64,000 bases of DNA. Origin: Halorientalis persicus (GTDB lineage: Archaea; Halobacteriota; Halobacteria; Halobacteriales; Haloarculaceae). This document shows positions 31,962-39,862 of this stretch, piece after piece; the stretch's first letter is position 1, and the number at the start of each line of letters is the position of its first letter. The stretch lies in NCBI RefSeq assembly GCF_900110215.1, contig NZ_FOCX01000002.1, positions 1 to 64,000 on the forward strand. Reading direction: 5' to 3'. The notes under the pieces are model-generated. The model saw only the letters and a list, made by a program, of their open reading frames with translations, made no database searches and was not told the origin of the DNA. A program made the position numbers and the translations under genes.

Positions 31962-32465
31962 TCACAGCCCCGCCAGCGTCTCGGCCACATCCGCCCAGTG
32001 GCTCCCTCTCCAGAAACACTGCCCACAGTCCACACACCGCCAGACATCGGTCTCGGAAGGGTTGGGTGCGTACCCAGGTGTCGACTCCCCACCGTCGACG
32101 GCCGTGAGGACGCCGTTACACCGGCTACACCGCACCGGCCGATCCGGGAGTTCGAGCCGAAACCCCGCCTCGCGGAGATCCCGCAACTGCTCGACGGGTT
32201 CCCGTGCCGTCAGCAGGACGGAATCGTCGGTCCGGGCCGCCAGTCCCCGGTCCCTGGTCAGCAGGGTGCGCTCCTCCGCCCGCGAGAGCGTCAGGATGGG
32301 GTCGTCGTCCTCGATCCCCCGGTCCAGCGCGTAGGCGGCGTCGTACCCGCACATCCGCAGATACGTGGCGAGTTTGCCCAGCATCACGTCCAGCACGAGG
32401 CGGTCGTGGGCGCGTTCCGGGCCCTCTCGGGAACCGTCGGCCGGACTGGGCGGTCGACCCGTCAC
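31962..32465 (-). CDS. Mut7-C PIN-like RNase domain protein with zinc ribbon
   Basis: 167 residues beginning at a GTG that overlaps the polX stop (GTGA at 32462-32465). The N-terminal part LVLDVMLGKLATYLRMCGYDAAYAL, then ILTLSRAEERTLLTRDRGLAAR, is the Mut7-C form of the PIN fold with catalytic acidic residues (D of LDVMLGKL, E of AEERT, D of TRDRGL). The C-terminal part is a zinc ribbon (CSRC, CVDCGQCFW). Such proteins are presumed RNases. Cotranslation with DNA polymerase X is conserved in my memory of haloarchaeal genomes, but the functional link is unknown. Confidence 0.85.
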   Translation of the reverse strand: MTGRPPSPADGSREGPERAHDRLVLDVMLGKLATYLRMCGYDAAYALDRGIEDDDPILTLSRAEERTLLTRDRGLAARTDDSVLLTAREPVEQLRDLREAGFRLELPDRPVRCSRCNGVLTAVDGGESTPGYAPNPSETDVWRCVDCGQCFWRGSHWADVAETLAGL

Positions 32466-34204
32466 AGTCCCAGGAACTCGCGGACGCCGTCGGCGCCGCG
32501 GGCGTTTACCACGTCGTCGGCTTCGGCCCAGCCCCGGCGTGCGGTGTGGACGCCGTAGCGGACGTACTCCAGCGTCCCGGGCTGGTGGGCGTCGGTGTCG
32601 ATGGCGATACTCGCCCCGGCTTCGACGGCCGGCTTGACGAGACTCCCCTGGAGGTCCAGCCGCCGCGGGTCGCTGTTGACCTCCAGTGCCACCCCCGCGT
32701 CCGCGGCGGCCCCGGCGAGTCGCTCGATGTCCACGTCCAGCCCGTCGCGCTGGTTGAGCATCCGGCCAGTCGGGTGGCCGAGCACGTCCACTTCGGGGTG
32801 TTCGACGGCGGTCACGAGCCGGTCGGTCCCGTCGCCGTCGAGGCCGGCGTGGGGCGCTGCCACGACCACGTCGAGGGCGTCGAGCACGTCGTCGGCCACC
32901 GAGACCGAGCCGTCGGCCCCGACGTTGGCCTCGACACCCGCAAACAGGTCGACTTCGACCTCGTCGTCGACCGCCCGGATGGCCTCGATCTGCTCGCGCA
33001 GGTCCGCGTCGGAGAGACCGACGCCGCCGACCATCCCCGGTCCGGTGGCGTGGTCGGTGATCGCCAGGTAGTCGTGGCCGAGCGCGGCCGCGCCCTCGGC
33101 CATCTCCCGGATCGTGTTGCCCCCGTCGGACCACTCGGTGTGGGTGTGGAGGTCGCCGCACACGTCGCCGATTTCGAGCAGGTCCGGCAACGCACCGTCG
33201 GCAGCGGCCGCGATCTCGCCGCGGTCCTCGCGGAGCTCCGGCGGGATCCAGTCGAGATCCAGCGCGTCGTACATCTCGTCCTCGGTCGTGCCGCCGACGC
33301 GCTCGCCGACCCGCTGGCCGGAATCGGAGTTCTCGACCTCGGACACGTCGAAGATACCGTACTCGTTCATCTTCAGATCGCGGTCGATGGCCCGGTTACG
33401 CAGCGTGACGTTGTGGTCCTTGCTCCCGGTGAAGTACTGGAGCGCGGCCCCGAACTCGTTCTCGGCGACCACGCGGAGGTCGATGCGGAAGTCGTCGACT
33501 CGGAGGCTGGCCTTGCTCTCGCCGGCCTCGATCACCATGTCGGCGGCCTCCCAGTCCGCGAACGCGGAGACCACGGCGTCGGCGTCGTCGCTCCCGACCA
33601 GCACGTCCACGTCGCCGATTGTCGGCCGCCAGCGTCGGATCGAGCCCGCGAGTTCCACCTCGGCGGCCGCGTCGACGCCGGACAGAAAGTCACGGACGCG
33701 GTCGCCGTAGGGCCTGGCCTCGCCGAGCAGTTCCCGCTCGTGGGCCTCGCGAGCGAACTCGATCCCCTCGCGGATGTTCTCCTCCGTCTTCTCGCCGAAG
33801 CCCGAGATTTCCTGGATCTCGCCGTTCTCGGCGGCCGCCCCCAGTTCGTCGAGCGTGGTGATCCCCAGCGCGTCGTAGAGGGTGCCCACCGTTTTCGGGC
33901 CGACACCTTCGACGCTCGTGAGCGCGGCCATGTCCACGGGGAGTTCGTTGCGGAGGTCGTCGAGTTCCTCGATGCCGCCGGTCTCGAAGTACTCGACGAC
34001 CTTCGCGGCGATGGCGTCACCGACGCCCTCGATCTCTTTGACGGCGTCTTCCCCGTCGGCCGCGAGGTGTTCGACGGCGGCGGGGTGGCCGCGGATGTTC
34101 TCGGCCGCACGGCGGTACGCGCGGGGTTTGTACTCGATGTCTTTCGCTTCGAGCAGGTCGGCGAACTCCTCCAGGAGGCTCGCGACCTCCGCGTTGCGGC
34201 TCAT
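32462..34204 (-). CDS. polX: DNA polymerase X with PHP domain
   Basis: 580 residues, the standard length of bacterial/archaeal PolX. An N-terminal helix-hairpin-helix region (IEGVGDAIAAKVVEYF and VEGVGPKTVGTLYDAL) leads to the nucleotidyltransferase core (GSIRRWRPTIGDVDVLVGS, with the metal-binding aspartates of GDVDVLV). The C-terminal PHP phosphoesterase has metal ligands in DLHTHTEWSDG, DYLAITDHA and AAPHAGLDG. It fills short gaps in base excision repair; the PHP part supplies 3'-5' exonuclease or phosphatase activity. First of a two-gene operon with the Mut7-C gene. Confidence 0.93.
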   Translation of the reverse strand: MSRNAEVASLLEEFADLLEAKDIEYKPRAYRRAAENIRGHPAAVEHLAADGEDAVKEIEGVGDAIAAKVVEYFETGGIEELDDLRNELPVDMAALTSVEGVGPKTVGTLYDALGITTLDELGAAAENGEIQEISGFGEKTEENIREGIEFAREAHERELLGEARPYGDRVRDFLSGVDAAAEVELAGSIRRWRPTIGDVDVLVGSDDADAVVSAFADWEAADMVIEAGESKASLRVDDFRIDLRVVAENEFGAALQYFTGSKDHNVTLRNRAIDRDLKMNEYGIFDVSEVENSDSGQRVGERVGGTTEDEMYDALDLDWIPPELREDRGEIAAAADGALPDLLEIGDVCGDLHTHTEWSDGGNTIREMAEGAAALGHDYLAITDHATGPGMVGGVGLSDADLREQIEAIRAVDDEVEVDLFAGVEANVGADGSVSVADDVLDALDVVVAAPHAGLDGDGTDRLVTAVEHPEVDVLGHPTGRMLNQRDGLDVDIERLAGAAADAGVALEVNSDPRRLDLQGSLVKPAVEAGASIAIDTDAHQPGTLEYVRYGVHTARRGWAEADDVVNARGADGVREFLGL

Positions 34205-34240
34205 TACCGGGTCCTTCGGCGGCCCGGGGTATCAAAGTGT

Positions 34241-34690
34241 TCAGCGGCCGCGACCCACACCCACGCCGCTGTCGTCGTCCTCGTGGCCCAGCGCTTTCTT
34301 GAGGAACTTCGTCCAGCGCTTCTGGTCCTGAGTGTCCTTGAGTTCGGCCTCCTGTTCGAGGTTCGTCGGGCCGAGGTTCTCCAGCGCGTTCAGCGCGCGG
34401 TCGATGCCGATGATCGCCTGGGCGATCTGCTCGCCCTCCTCGAAGGTGATGTCGTCCTCCTCGATCCGTTGCTTGCGCTGGAGTCGCTCCCGGCGGAGGT
34501 TCTTCTTGGCCTGCTCGACCCGCTCGCGCTCGCCTTTCGGAACCGTGTCCCGGCGCTTGATTTCGAAGACGAAGGTGCTGAGGTCGATGGAGTCGCCCTG
34601 CACCTCGATCTCGTCGGGGATGTCCGCGCCGACGGTCGCCCCCTCGCGCTCGATCCGTTCGAGCAGTTGTTTGCGCTGGAACTCCTGCAC
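34241..34690 (-). CDS. DUF5788-like haloarchaeal protein (149 aa)
   Basis: 149 residues starting with GTG at 34690 (VQEFQRKQLLERIEREGATVG); an upstream TTG at 34717 would add nine residues unlike the family. The protein has an N-terminal helix, a beta section (EVQGDSIDLSTFVFEIKRRD), and a long helical, highly charged middle (RERVEQAKKNLRRERLQRKQRI). The family is known to me as DUF5788, without function. It lies upstream of polX on the same strand with 36 bases between, so it may be its operon partner. Confidence 0.7.
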   Translation of the reverse strand: MQEFQRKQLLERIEREGATVGADIPDEIEVQGDSIDLSTFVFEIKRRDTVPKGERERVEQAKKNLRRERLQRKQRIEEDDITFEEGEQIAQAIIGIDRALNALENLGPTNLEQEAELKDTQDQKRWTKFLKKALGHEDDDSGVGVGRGR

Positions 34691-34799
34691 GATTGCTACT
34701 GGGGCCGGGACCGACAAAACGTTCTCGGACGCTCGCGGCCCGAGCGGCCGTCGGAACGGTGGGGAAGACCTTTCCGGAGGCGTGCCCTACCCCGGCACA

Positions 34800-35774
34800 A
34801 TGGCGAAGTGCGACGCGTGTGGGAAAGAGGAAAATATGCCGTATCAGTGTCGCCACTGCGGGGGGACGTACTGCGGCGACCACCGCCTCCCCGAGAACCA
34901 CAGTTGTCCGGGGCTGGAAAACTGGAACGACCCCAGCGGCGTCTTCGACAGCGGCTTCGACGACACCGTCGACGGCAGCGGCGGTGGCGGCTGGGGCGGA
35001 TCCTCGAATTCGAGCGGCGGTGTGCTGGCGAAACTCGGACTCGACACGGGCCCCGGGAGCGTGTTCAGCTACTTCCGCGGGAACATGACGTTCCTGTTTC
35101 TGGGACTGATGTGGATCACGTTCGCGTTCCAGTTCCTCGTGTTCCCGGCGCTTGGGTTCGGACTGCGGAGTCAGGTCTGGGCTGCGGTGTTCACCATCTC
35201 TACCCAGCATCCCGAGTACGTCTGGACGTGGGTGACGAGCATCTTCTCCCACGGTGGGTTCGGCCACATCGCCGTCAACAGCATCGTGATTTACTTCTTC
35301 GGACGGATCGTCGAGAAGTACGTCGGGTCGCGGGATTTCGCCCTGTTGTTCCTGGGCAGCGGTATCCTCGCCGGGCTCGGACAGCTTCTCATCTTCACCG
35401 TTCAGGGCGTGCCCGGTAGCGCGCTCGGTGCCAGCGGGGCCGCACTGGCGATCATGGGCGTACTGACGGTCCTCAATCCGCAGTTGCGGGTCTACCTGTG
35501 GTTCCTGCTTCCGATCCCGATCTGGGTCCTCACGGTCGGGTTCGCCGGGATCAGCATCCTCGGTATCTTCGGCATCAACGTCCCGGTCTTCGGCGGGGGG
35601 AACGTCGCCGACGGGGCGCACCTCGCCGGCCTCGTGATCGGTCTCGTCTACGGCCAGCGGGTCAAAGACAAGATCAGTGCCCCCGGCCAGCTCCAGTTCG
35701 GCGGCGGGATGGGTCGCGGTCCGGGCGGCCCGGGCGGCCCCGGCGGTCCGGGTGGTCCCGGCGGCCGATTCTGA
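34800..35774 (+). CDS. rhomboid protease with AN1-type zinc finger
   Basis: 324 residues. Residues 1-37 form an AN1-like zinc finger (CDACGKEENMPYQCRHCGG in parts, then YCGDHRLPENHSCPG). A Gly/Ser hinge (GSGGGGWGGSSNSSGG) leads to six membrane segments with rhomboid features: HGGFGHIAVNS, the nucleophile serine in GASGAALAI, and the catalytic histidine in DGAHLAGL. The C-terminus is a repeated GPGG tail. It would cut membrane proteins within the bilayer. The AN1 finger on the cytoplasmic side may bind substrates or ubiquitin-like SAMPs (inference). Followed three bases later by the endonuclease V gene. Confidence 0.88.
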   Translation: MAKCDACGKEENMPYQCRHCGGTYCGDHRLPENHSCPGLENWNDPSGVFDSGFDDTVDGSGGGGWGGSSNSSGGVLAKLGLDTGPGSVFSYFRGNMTFLFLGLMWITFAFQFLVFPALGFGLRSQVWAAVFTISTQHPEYVWTWVTSIFSHGGFGHIAVNSIVIYFFGRIVEKYVGSRDFALLFLGSGILAGLGQLLIFTVQGVPGSALGASGAALAIMGVLTVLNPQLRVYLWFLLPIPIWVLTVGFAGISILGIFGINVPVFGGGNVADGAHLAGLVIGLVYGQRVKDKISAPGQLQFGGGMGRGPGGPGGPGGPGGPGGRF

Positions 35775-35777
35775 CAG

Positions 35778-36578
35778 ATGGAGCCCGTCCATCCCGAGTT
35801 CGTCCCCGACGCGGATCTCGACCGCGACGAGATGGAAGCGCTCCAGTGCGACATCGCTGACGCCGCGGTCTTCGAAGACGACTTCGAGTTCGATCCGGAG
35901 CGAGTCTGTGCCGACCGGGAGACCGGCCAGCGGGCACTCGTCGAAACGGACAGCAGTAGCGACGGTGGCCCCGTCGTCGTCGGCGTCGACCAGGCCTTCC
36001 TCGACGACGACCGCGCCGTGTCGGCGCTGGTCGCACTGCAGGACGGCGAGGTCATCGAGCGCGCTCACGCCGTCGCGCCGACCGAGATTCCGTACATCCC
36101 CGGCCTGCTCTCCTTCCGTGAGGGCGGCGCGATCCTCGCGGGCTTCCGAGAACTCTCGGTCGAACCCGACCTCGCATTCTTCGACGGGAGCGGCCGCATC
36201 CACTTCCGCGAGGCGGGGCTGGCGACACACGTCGGTGTGACCCTCGATCTGCCGAGCATCGGCGTCGCCAAGAATCTGCTCTGTGGGCGACCCGTCGCGT
36301 CGACGGACGGGCTGTCCGAGGGCGAGCGAGTCGGTATCGAGGCCAACGAGGACGTGACCGCGGCCGACGGGACGGTGATCGGCCACGCCGTCCAGTCCCG
36401 GCAGTACGACTCGCCAAACCGGTACATCAACCCCCTGATCGTCAGCCCGGGCCACCGCGTCGGGGCCGAGACGGCCGGCGACCTCGTGCTGGCCTGTTCG
36501 GCCGGCTACAAGCTCCCCGAACCGACCCGGCTTGCCGATCAGTACGCCGACGATCTGAAAGGCGAGATCGCGGACTGA
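35778..36578 (+). CDS. nfi: endonuclease V
   Basis: 266 residues of the endonuclease V family, which cleaves DNA near deoxyinosine. Visible motifs are the metal-binding VVVGVDQAFLDD (first aspartate), the PYIPGLLSFREG helix with its wedge, the second acidic strand AFFDGSGRIHFREAGLATH, and GVAKN with the conserved lysine. An N-terminal extension of about 60 residues before the core is longer than in the Escherichia coli enzyme. Its ATG follows the rhomboid stop by three bases, so the two are co-transcribed, although no functional link is evident. Confidence 0.9.
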   Translation: MEPVHPEFVPDADLDRDEMEALQCDIADAAVFEDDFEFDPERVCADRETGQRALVETDSSSDGGPVVVGVDQAFLDDDRAVSALVALQDGEVIERAHAVAPTEIPYIPGLLSFREGGAILAGFRELSVEPDLAFFDGSGRIHFREAGLATHVGVTLDLPSIGVAKNLLCGRPVASTDGLSEGERVGIEANEDVTAADGTVIGHAVQSRQYDSPNRYINPLIVSPGHRVGAETAGDLVLACSAGYKLPEPTRLADQYADDLKGEIAD

Positions 36579-36582
36579 GGGG

Positions 36583-37359
36583 TCACTCGCGTTCGCGGAC
36601 GTGCGGTTCCGGCATCAGGTCCTCGAAGGGCTGGTCGTCGAGCCAGTCACAGAGTTTCACCAGCTGGTCGCTGGCGGCCTCGAACAGCTCCTCGCCTTTC
36701 TTGGGGGTCGCGTCGGTCTGGTCGCCAAGCACGCCGTTTTCGGTGTTGTCCGCGGCGTCGTAGAAGGTTTTCGCGCCGTGGACGCCCATCTCGTCCCACT
36801 CGGTCAGGCCGCCGTCGCGGGCGTCTTCGAGGCGGTCGTCGTGGACGAGTTCGTTCGCGATGTGCATGATCATCGCGGTCTCCTTGGGGCCGCCGTGGGG
36901 GCCGTTGCGTTCGAAGAGGTCGTCGACGAGGTCCGGGATGGACTCGTCCCACATCCACTCGATGGCGTAGGCCGTTTCCGTCTCGTGGAGGCGGCGGCCG
37001 ACCTCCTGCAGGTGTTCGACGTTGCCGCCGTGGGCGTTGACGTAGACGATGCGGTCGATGCCGTGGTAGGAGAGGTTGCGGGAGAAACTCTCGACGTAGT
37101 CCCGGAAGACGGGCGCGTCGACCCACATCGTGCCGTGGAACTGGCGGTGGTGGGGCGAGACGCCGACGTTGATCGTCGGGGTACAGAGATAGCCGGTTCG
37201 CTCGGCGGCCTCGCGGGCCAGCGCCTCGGCGATCATGTGGTCGGTCCCCTCGGGGAGGTGGGGGCCGTGCTGTTCGGTCGAGCCCAGGGGGACGATGGCC
37301 AGCGACTCCTCCTCGAAGTACGTGCCCAGATTGGGCCACGTCTCGTCTGCGAGGTACAT
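36583..37359 (-). CDS. creatininase-family amidohydrolase
   Basis: 258 residues. The family's metal-binding motifs are LGSTEQHGPHLP with glutamate and histidine, GTDHMIAEA, VYVNAHGGN, and WMWDES... followed by GGPKETAMIM. Members hydrolyse creatinine, mycofactocin precursors, or the riboflavin/F420 intermediate formyl-aminopyrimidine (archaeal ArfB). Since haloarchaea make F420 and riboflavin by the archaeal route, ArfB is a reasonable guess, but substrate residues cannot be judged by eye. It converges on the endonuclease V gene with a gap of four bases. Confidence 0.8.
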   Translation of the reverse strand: MYLADETWPNLGTYFEEESLAIVPLGSTEQHGPHLPEGTDHMIAEALAREAAERTGYLCTPTINVGVSPHHRQFHGTMWVDAPVFRDYVESFSRNLSYHGIDRIVYVNAHGGNVEHLQEVGRRLHETETAYAIEWMWDESIPDLVDDLFERNGPHGGPKETAMIMHIANELVHDDRLEDARDGGLTEWDEMGVHGAKTFYDAADNTENGVLGDQTDATPKKGEELFEAASDQLVKLCDWLDDQPFEDLMPEPHVRERE

Positions 37360-37476
37360 CCTGTCGGTATCAGGCGGGCCGCCCCCAATAGCCTGCCCAT
37401 TCGCGCGTCGGTCGGAGGCCCGTGCGGGCAGGAGAAATACTCACAATTTAACAGCGACCCGGGCGAGGCGACCGGT

Positions 37477-38304
37477 ATGGAAGACAAGACGGTGCTGATC
37501 ACGGGGGCGTCGTCCGGTATCGGCCGCGCGACGGCACAGACGTTCGACGACGAGGGGTGGACGGTCTACGCCACGGCGCGTGACACGGCCGACATCGAGG
37601 ACCTGGCCGAGGCAGGCTGTGAGACACAGGAACTCGACGTGACCGAGCCCGAACACGTCGAGGCCGCTATCGAGCGCGTCGTCGAAGACGAAGGGCGACT
37701 GGACTGTCTCGTGAACAACGCCGGCTACGCGCAGTTCGGCCCGCTGGAGGACGTGCCGACCGACCGCGTCCACGACCAGTTCGACGTGAACGTCTACGGC
37801 CCGCACCGGCTGATCCGCGAGGCCCTGCCCCATATGCGCGAGCAGGGGGAGGGGACCATCGTCAACGTCTCCTCGGTCGCGGGCCGGATCGCCACGCCAG
37901 GCATGGGCGTCTACAACGGCTCGAAGTTCGCTCTCGAAGGGCTGACCGACGCACTCCGGGGCGAGGTCGACGACTACGGCCTCGACGCGGTGCTGATCGA
38001 ACCCGGACCCGTCGACACCAACTTCGACGACCGCGCCGACGAGGAGCTGGAGAACGGCACCGAGCGCTCGGGGGCCTACGACTCTATCTACGCCTTCTAC
38101 GAGGAGGGCCAGACCTTCGGCGGGGCGAGCGCGCTGTCGGTCCCGCCGACGGACGTGGCCGAGACCATCCTGGAGGCGGCCTGTTCGCCCGATCCGGAGC
38201 CGCGCTACCCGGTCGGGCAGGTCGCAAAATACTCCTCGCTGCTGCGATTCGTTCCGGACCGCCTGCGCGACGGGGTGTACCGGTTGGCGAAGAAACTCGC
38301 GTGA
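37477..38304 (+). CDS. short-chain dehydrogenase/reductase
   Basis: 275 residues. Cofactor loop TGASSGIG at residues 9-16, NNAGY, NVSSVAG with the catalytic serine, and YNGSKFALEG with tyrosine and lysine. The start VLITGASSGIGRATAQ and the YATARDT turn suggest NADP(H). A 40-residue C-terminal extension (PVGQVAKYSSLLRFVPDRL) is characteristic of the retinol- or steroid-dehydrogenase-like branch. Its stop overlaps the GTG start of the glycerate kinase gene, so these two are coupled in an operon. Confidence 0.88.
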   Translation: MEDKTVLITGASSGIGRATAQTFDDEGWTVYATARDTADIEDLAEAGCETQELDVTEPEHVEAAIERVVEDEGRLDCLVNNAGYAQFGPLEDVPTDRVHDQFDVNVYGPHRLIREALPHMREQGEGTIVNVSSVAGRIATPGMGVYNGSKFALEGLTDALRGEVDDYGLDAVLIEPGPVDTNFDDRADEELENGTERSGAYDSIYAFYEEGQTFGGASALSVPPTDVAETILEAACSPDPEPRYPVGQVAKYSSLLRFVPDRLRDGVYRLAKKLA

Positions 38305-39629
38305 TCGACGACCGCGACGACCTCACACGGACCCCCGCTCACGATCTGGCGCTGTCCTGCGTCGAGGCAGGCATCGACGCCGCCCGTCCCGAGCGGGTCG
38401 TCCGCGACTCGCTCACGGTCGATGGCGACCAGCTCCGGGTCGCCGGGGACGTGATCGACCTCGGCGCGTTCGAGCGCGTGGTCGTCATCGGCGGCGGGAA
38501 GGCCGCGGCGGGGGTCGCGGCCGCACTGGAGCCGATCCTCGATGACCGACTCGACGGCGGCGTGGTGGTCACCGACGACCCCGTCGAAACCGAGCGGGTC
38601 ACCGTCCGCGAGGGAGACCATCCGGTCCCGAGCGAGCGCGGCGTCGAGGGCGCGCGAGCGGTCCGAGCGGCCGCCGCCGATGCGGACGCGGACGCGCTGG
38701 TCCTGGCGGTCCTGACCGGCGGCGGGAGCGCGCTCCTGCCCGCGCCGGCCGACGGCCTCGCGCTCTCGGACCTCCAGGAGGTAACCGAATCACTGCTCTC
38801 GGCTGGCGCGCCCATCGAGGCGGTCAACGCCGTCCGGAAACACTGCTCGGCGATCAAGGGCGGTCAGTTGGCCCGCGCGGCCGCCCCTGCCACGGTGATC
38901 TCCCTGCTGTTCTCGGACGTGGTCGGCGACGACCCATCGGTGATCGCCAGCGGACCGACCGTTCCGGACCCGACGACGTTTGCCGACGCTCGACGCGCCC
39001 TCGACGACTACGGCGTGACGCCGCCGACGGCGGTCGACGAGCGGATCGAGCGGGGCGTGGCCGGCGGTATCGCAGAGACCCCGGACGCCGACGATCCGAT
39101 TTTCGAGCACGGTCGGACGCACGTCCTCGCGAACGGGCGGACAGCCATCGACGCGGCCCGGACGGTGGCCGCCGACGCCGGATTCACGCCGCTGGTTCTC
39201 GCCGCAGGCATCGAGGGCGAGGCCCGCGAAGTGGCACGAACACACGCGGCGGTGGCCAGGGAGAGTTGCGAGAGCGGCGACCCCGTCGACCCGCCAGCGG
39301 TCGTCCTCTCGGGTGGCGAGACGACGGTCACGGTCGACGGCGACGGTCGCGGCGGCCCCAACTGCGAGTTCGGGCTGAGCGCGGCCCGGTCGCTCCCCCC
39401 TGGTACTGTGCTCGCGGCGGTCGACACGGACGGCCGGGACGGGAAGAGTGGGACGGCCGGCGCGCTCGTCGACGCCGACACGGTCGTGGACGACGCGGCC
39501 GCGGATCGGGCGCTCGCGGACAACGACACGGCAACGTTCCTCGACGAGCGGAACGCCCTGCTCCGGACGGGGGCGACGGGGACGAACGTCAACGACCTGC
39601 ACGTACTGGTCGTGCCGGGCCGGGAGTGA
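38301..39629 (+). CDS. glycerate 2-kinase (MOFRL family)
   Basis: 442 residues beginning with GTG that overlaps the SDR stop (GTGA). The family hallmarks VVVIGGGKAAAGVAAAL, VLTGGGSALLPAPADG, NAVRKHCSAIKGGQLA and the C-terminal MOFRL part PNCEFGLSAARSL, then AVDTDGRDGKSGTAGA, are all present. It phosphorylates glycerate, usually to 2-phosphoglycerate, connecting sugar or glyoxylate breakdown to glycolysis. Haloarchaea using the semi-phosphorylated Entner-Doudoroff route mainly phosphorylate 2-keto-3-deoxygluconate, so this enzyme would salvage glycerate. Neighbouring SDR may make or use the same compound (inference). Confidence 0.88.
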   Translation: MIDDRDDLTRTPAHDLALSCVEAGIDAARPERVVRDSLTVDGDQLRVAGDVIDLGAFERVVVIGGGKAAAGVAAALEPILDDRLDGGVVVTDDPVETERVTVREGDHPVPSERGVEGARAVRAAAADADADALVLAVLTGGGSALLPAPADGLALSDLQEVTESLLSAGAPIEAVNAVRKHCSAIKGGQLARAAAPATVISLLFSDVVGDDPSVIASGPTVPDPTTFADARRALDDYGVTPPTAVDERIERGVAGGIAETPDADDPIFEHGRTHVLANGRTAIDAARTVAADAGFTPLVLAAGIEGEAREVARTHAAVARESCESGDPVDPPAVVLSGGETTVTVDGDGRGGPNCEFGLSAARSLPPGTVLAAVDTDGRDGKSGTAGALVDADTVVDDAAADRALADNDTATFLDERNALLRTGATGTNVNDLHVLVVPGRE

Positions 39630-39685
39630 GAGCGGCGACGGGCGGGTTTCGGGCGACTTTTTGTCCGGCGGCCCCGAGTCGAGGT

Positions 39686-39862
39686 ATGGACTTCGATCTG
39701 TCGACGGCGGTGCTGGCACTGCACGTGCTCGTGGGGACGGTGTTCGTCGGGCTGGGCGTCCAGAACTTCGTCAACGGCCGGCAGATCGGACTCGTCCTGA
39801 ACGGCTTGCTGGGCCTGCTGATCGTCGGGATGGGCGTCGGTGTCTCGCGGCTGGTCGACTAG
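39686..39862 (+). CDS. small two-segment membrane protein (58 aa)
   Basis: 58 residues with two hydrophobic helices, VLALHVLVGTVFVGLGV and IGLVLNGLLGLLIVGMGVGV, connected by NFVNGRQ. No family known. Its stop TAG at 39860 overlaps the stop of the oppositely oriented Get3-like gene (shared CTAG). Third rightward gene after the SDR and glycerate kinase genes. Confidence 0.6.
   Translation: MDFDLSTAVLALHVLVGTVFVGLGVQNFVNGRQIGLVLNGLLGLLIVGMGVGVSRLVD

Noticed and set aside
32204-35419. Over 1,000-codon frame opposite PolX and through the rhomboid gene
   Set aside because: It crosses several genes with recognised domains in other frames and has no domain of its own; a shadow of codon bias.
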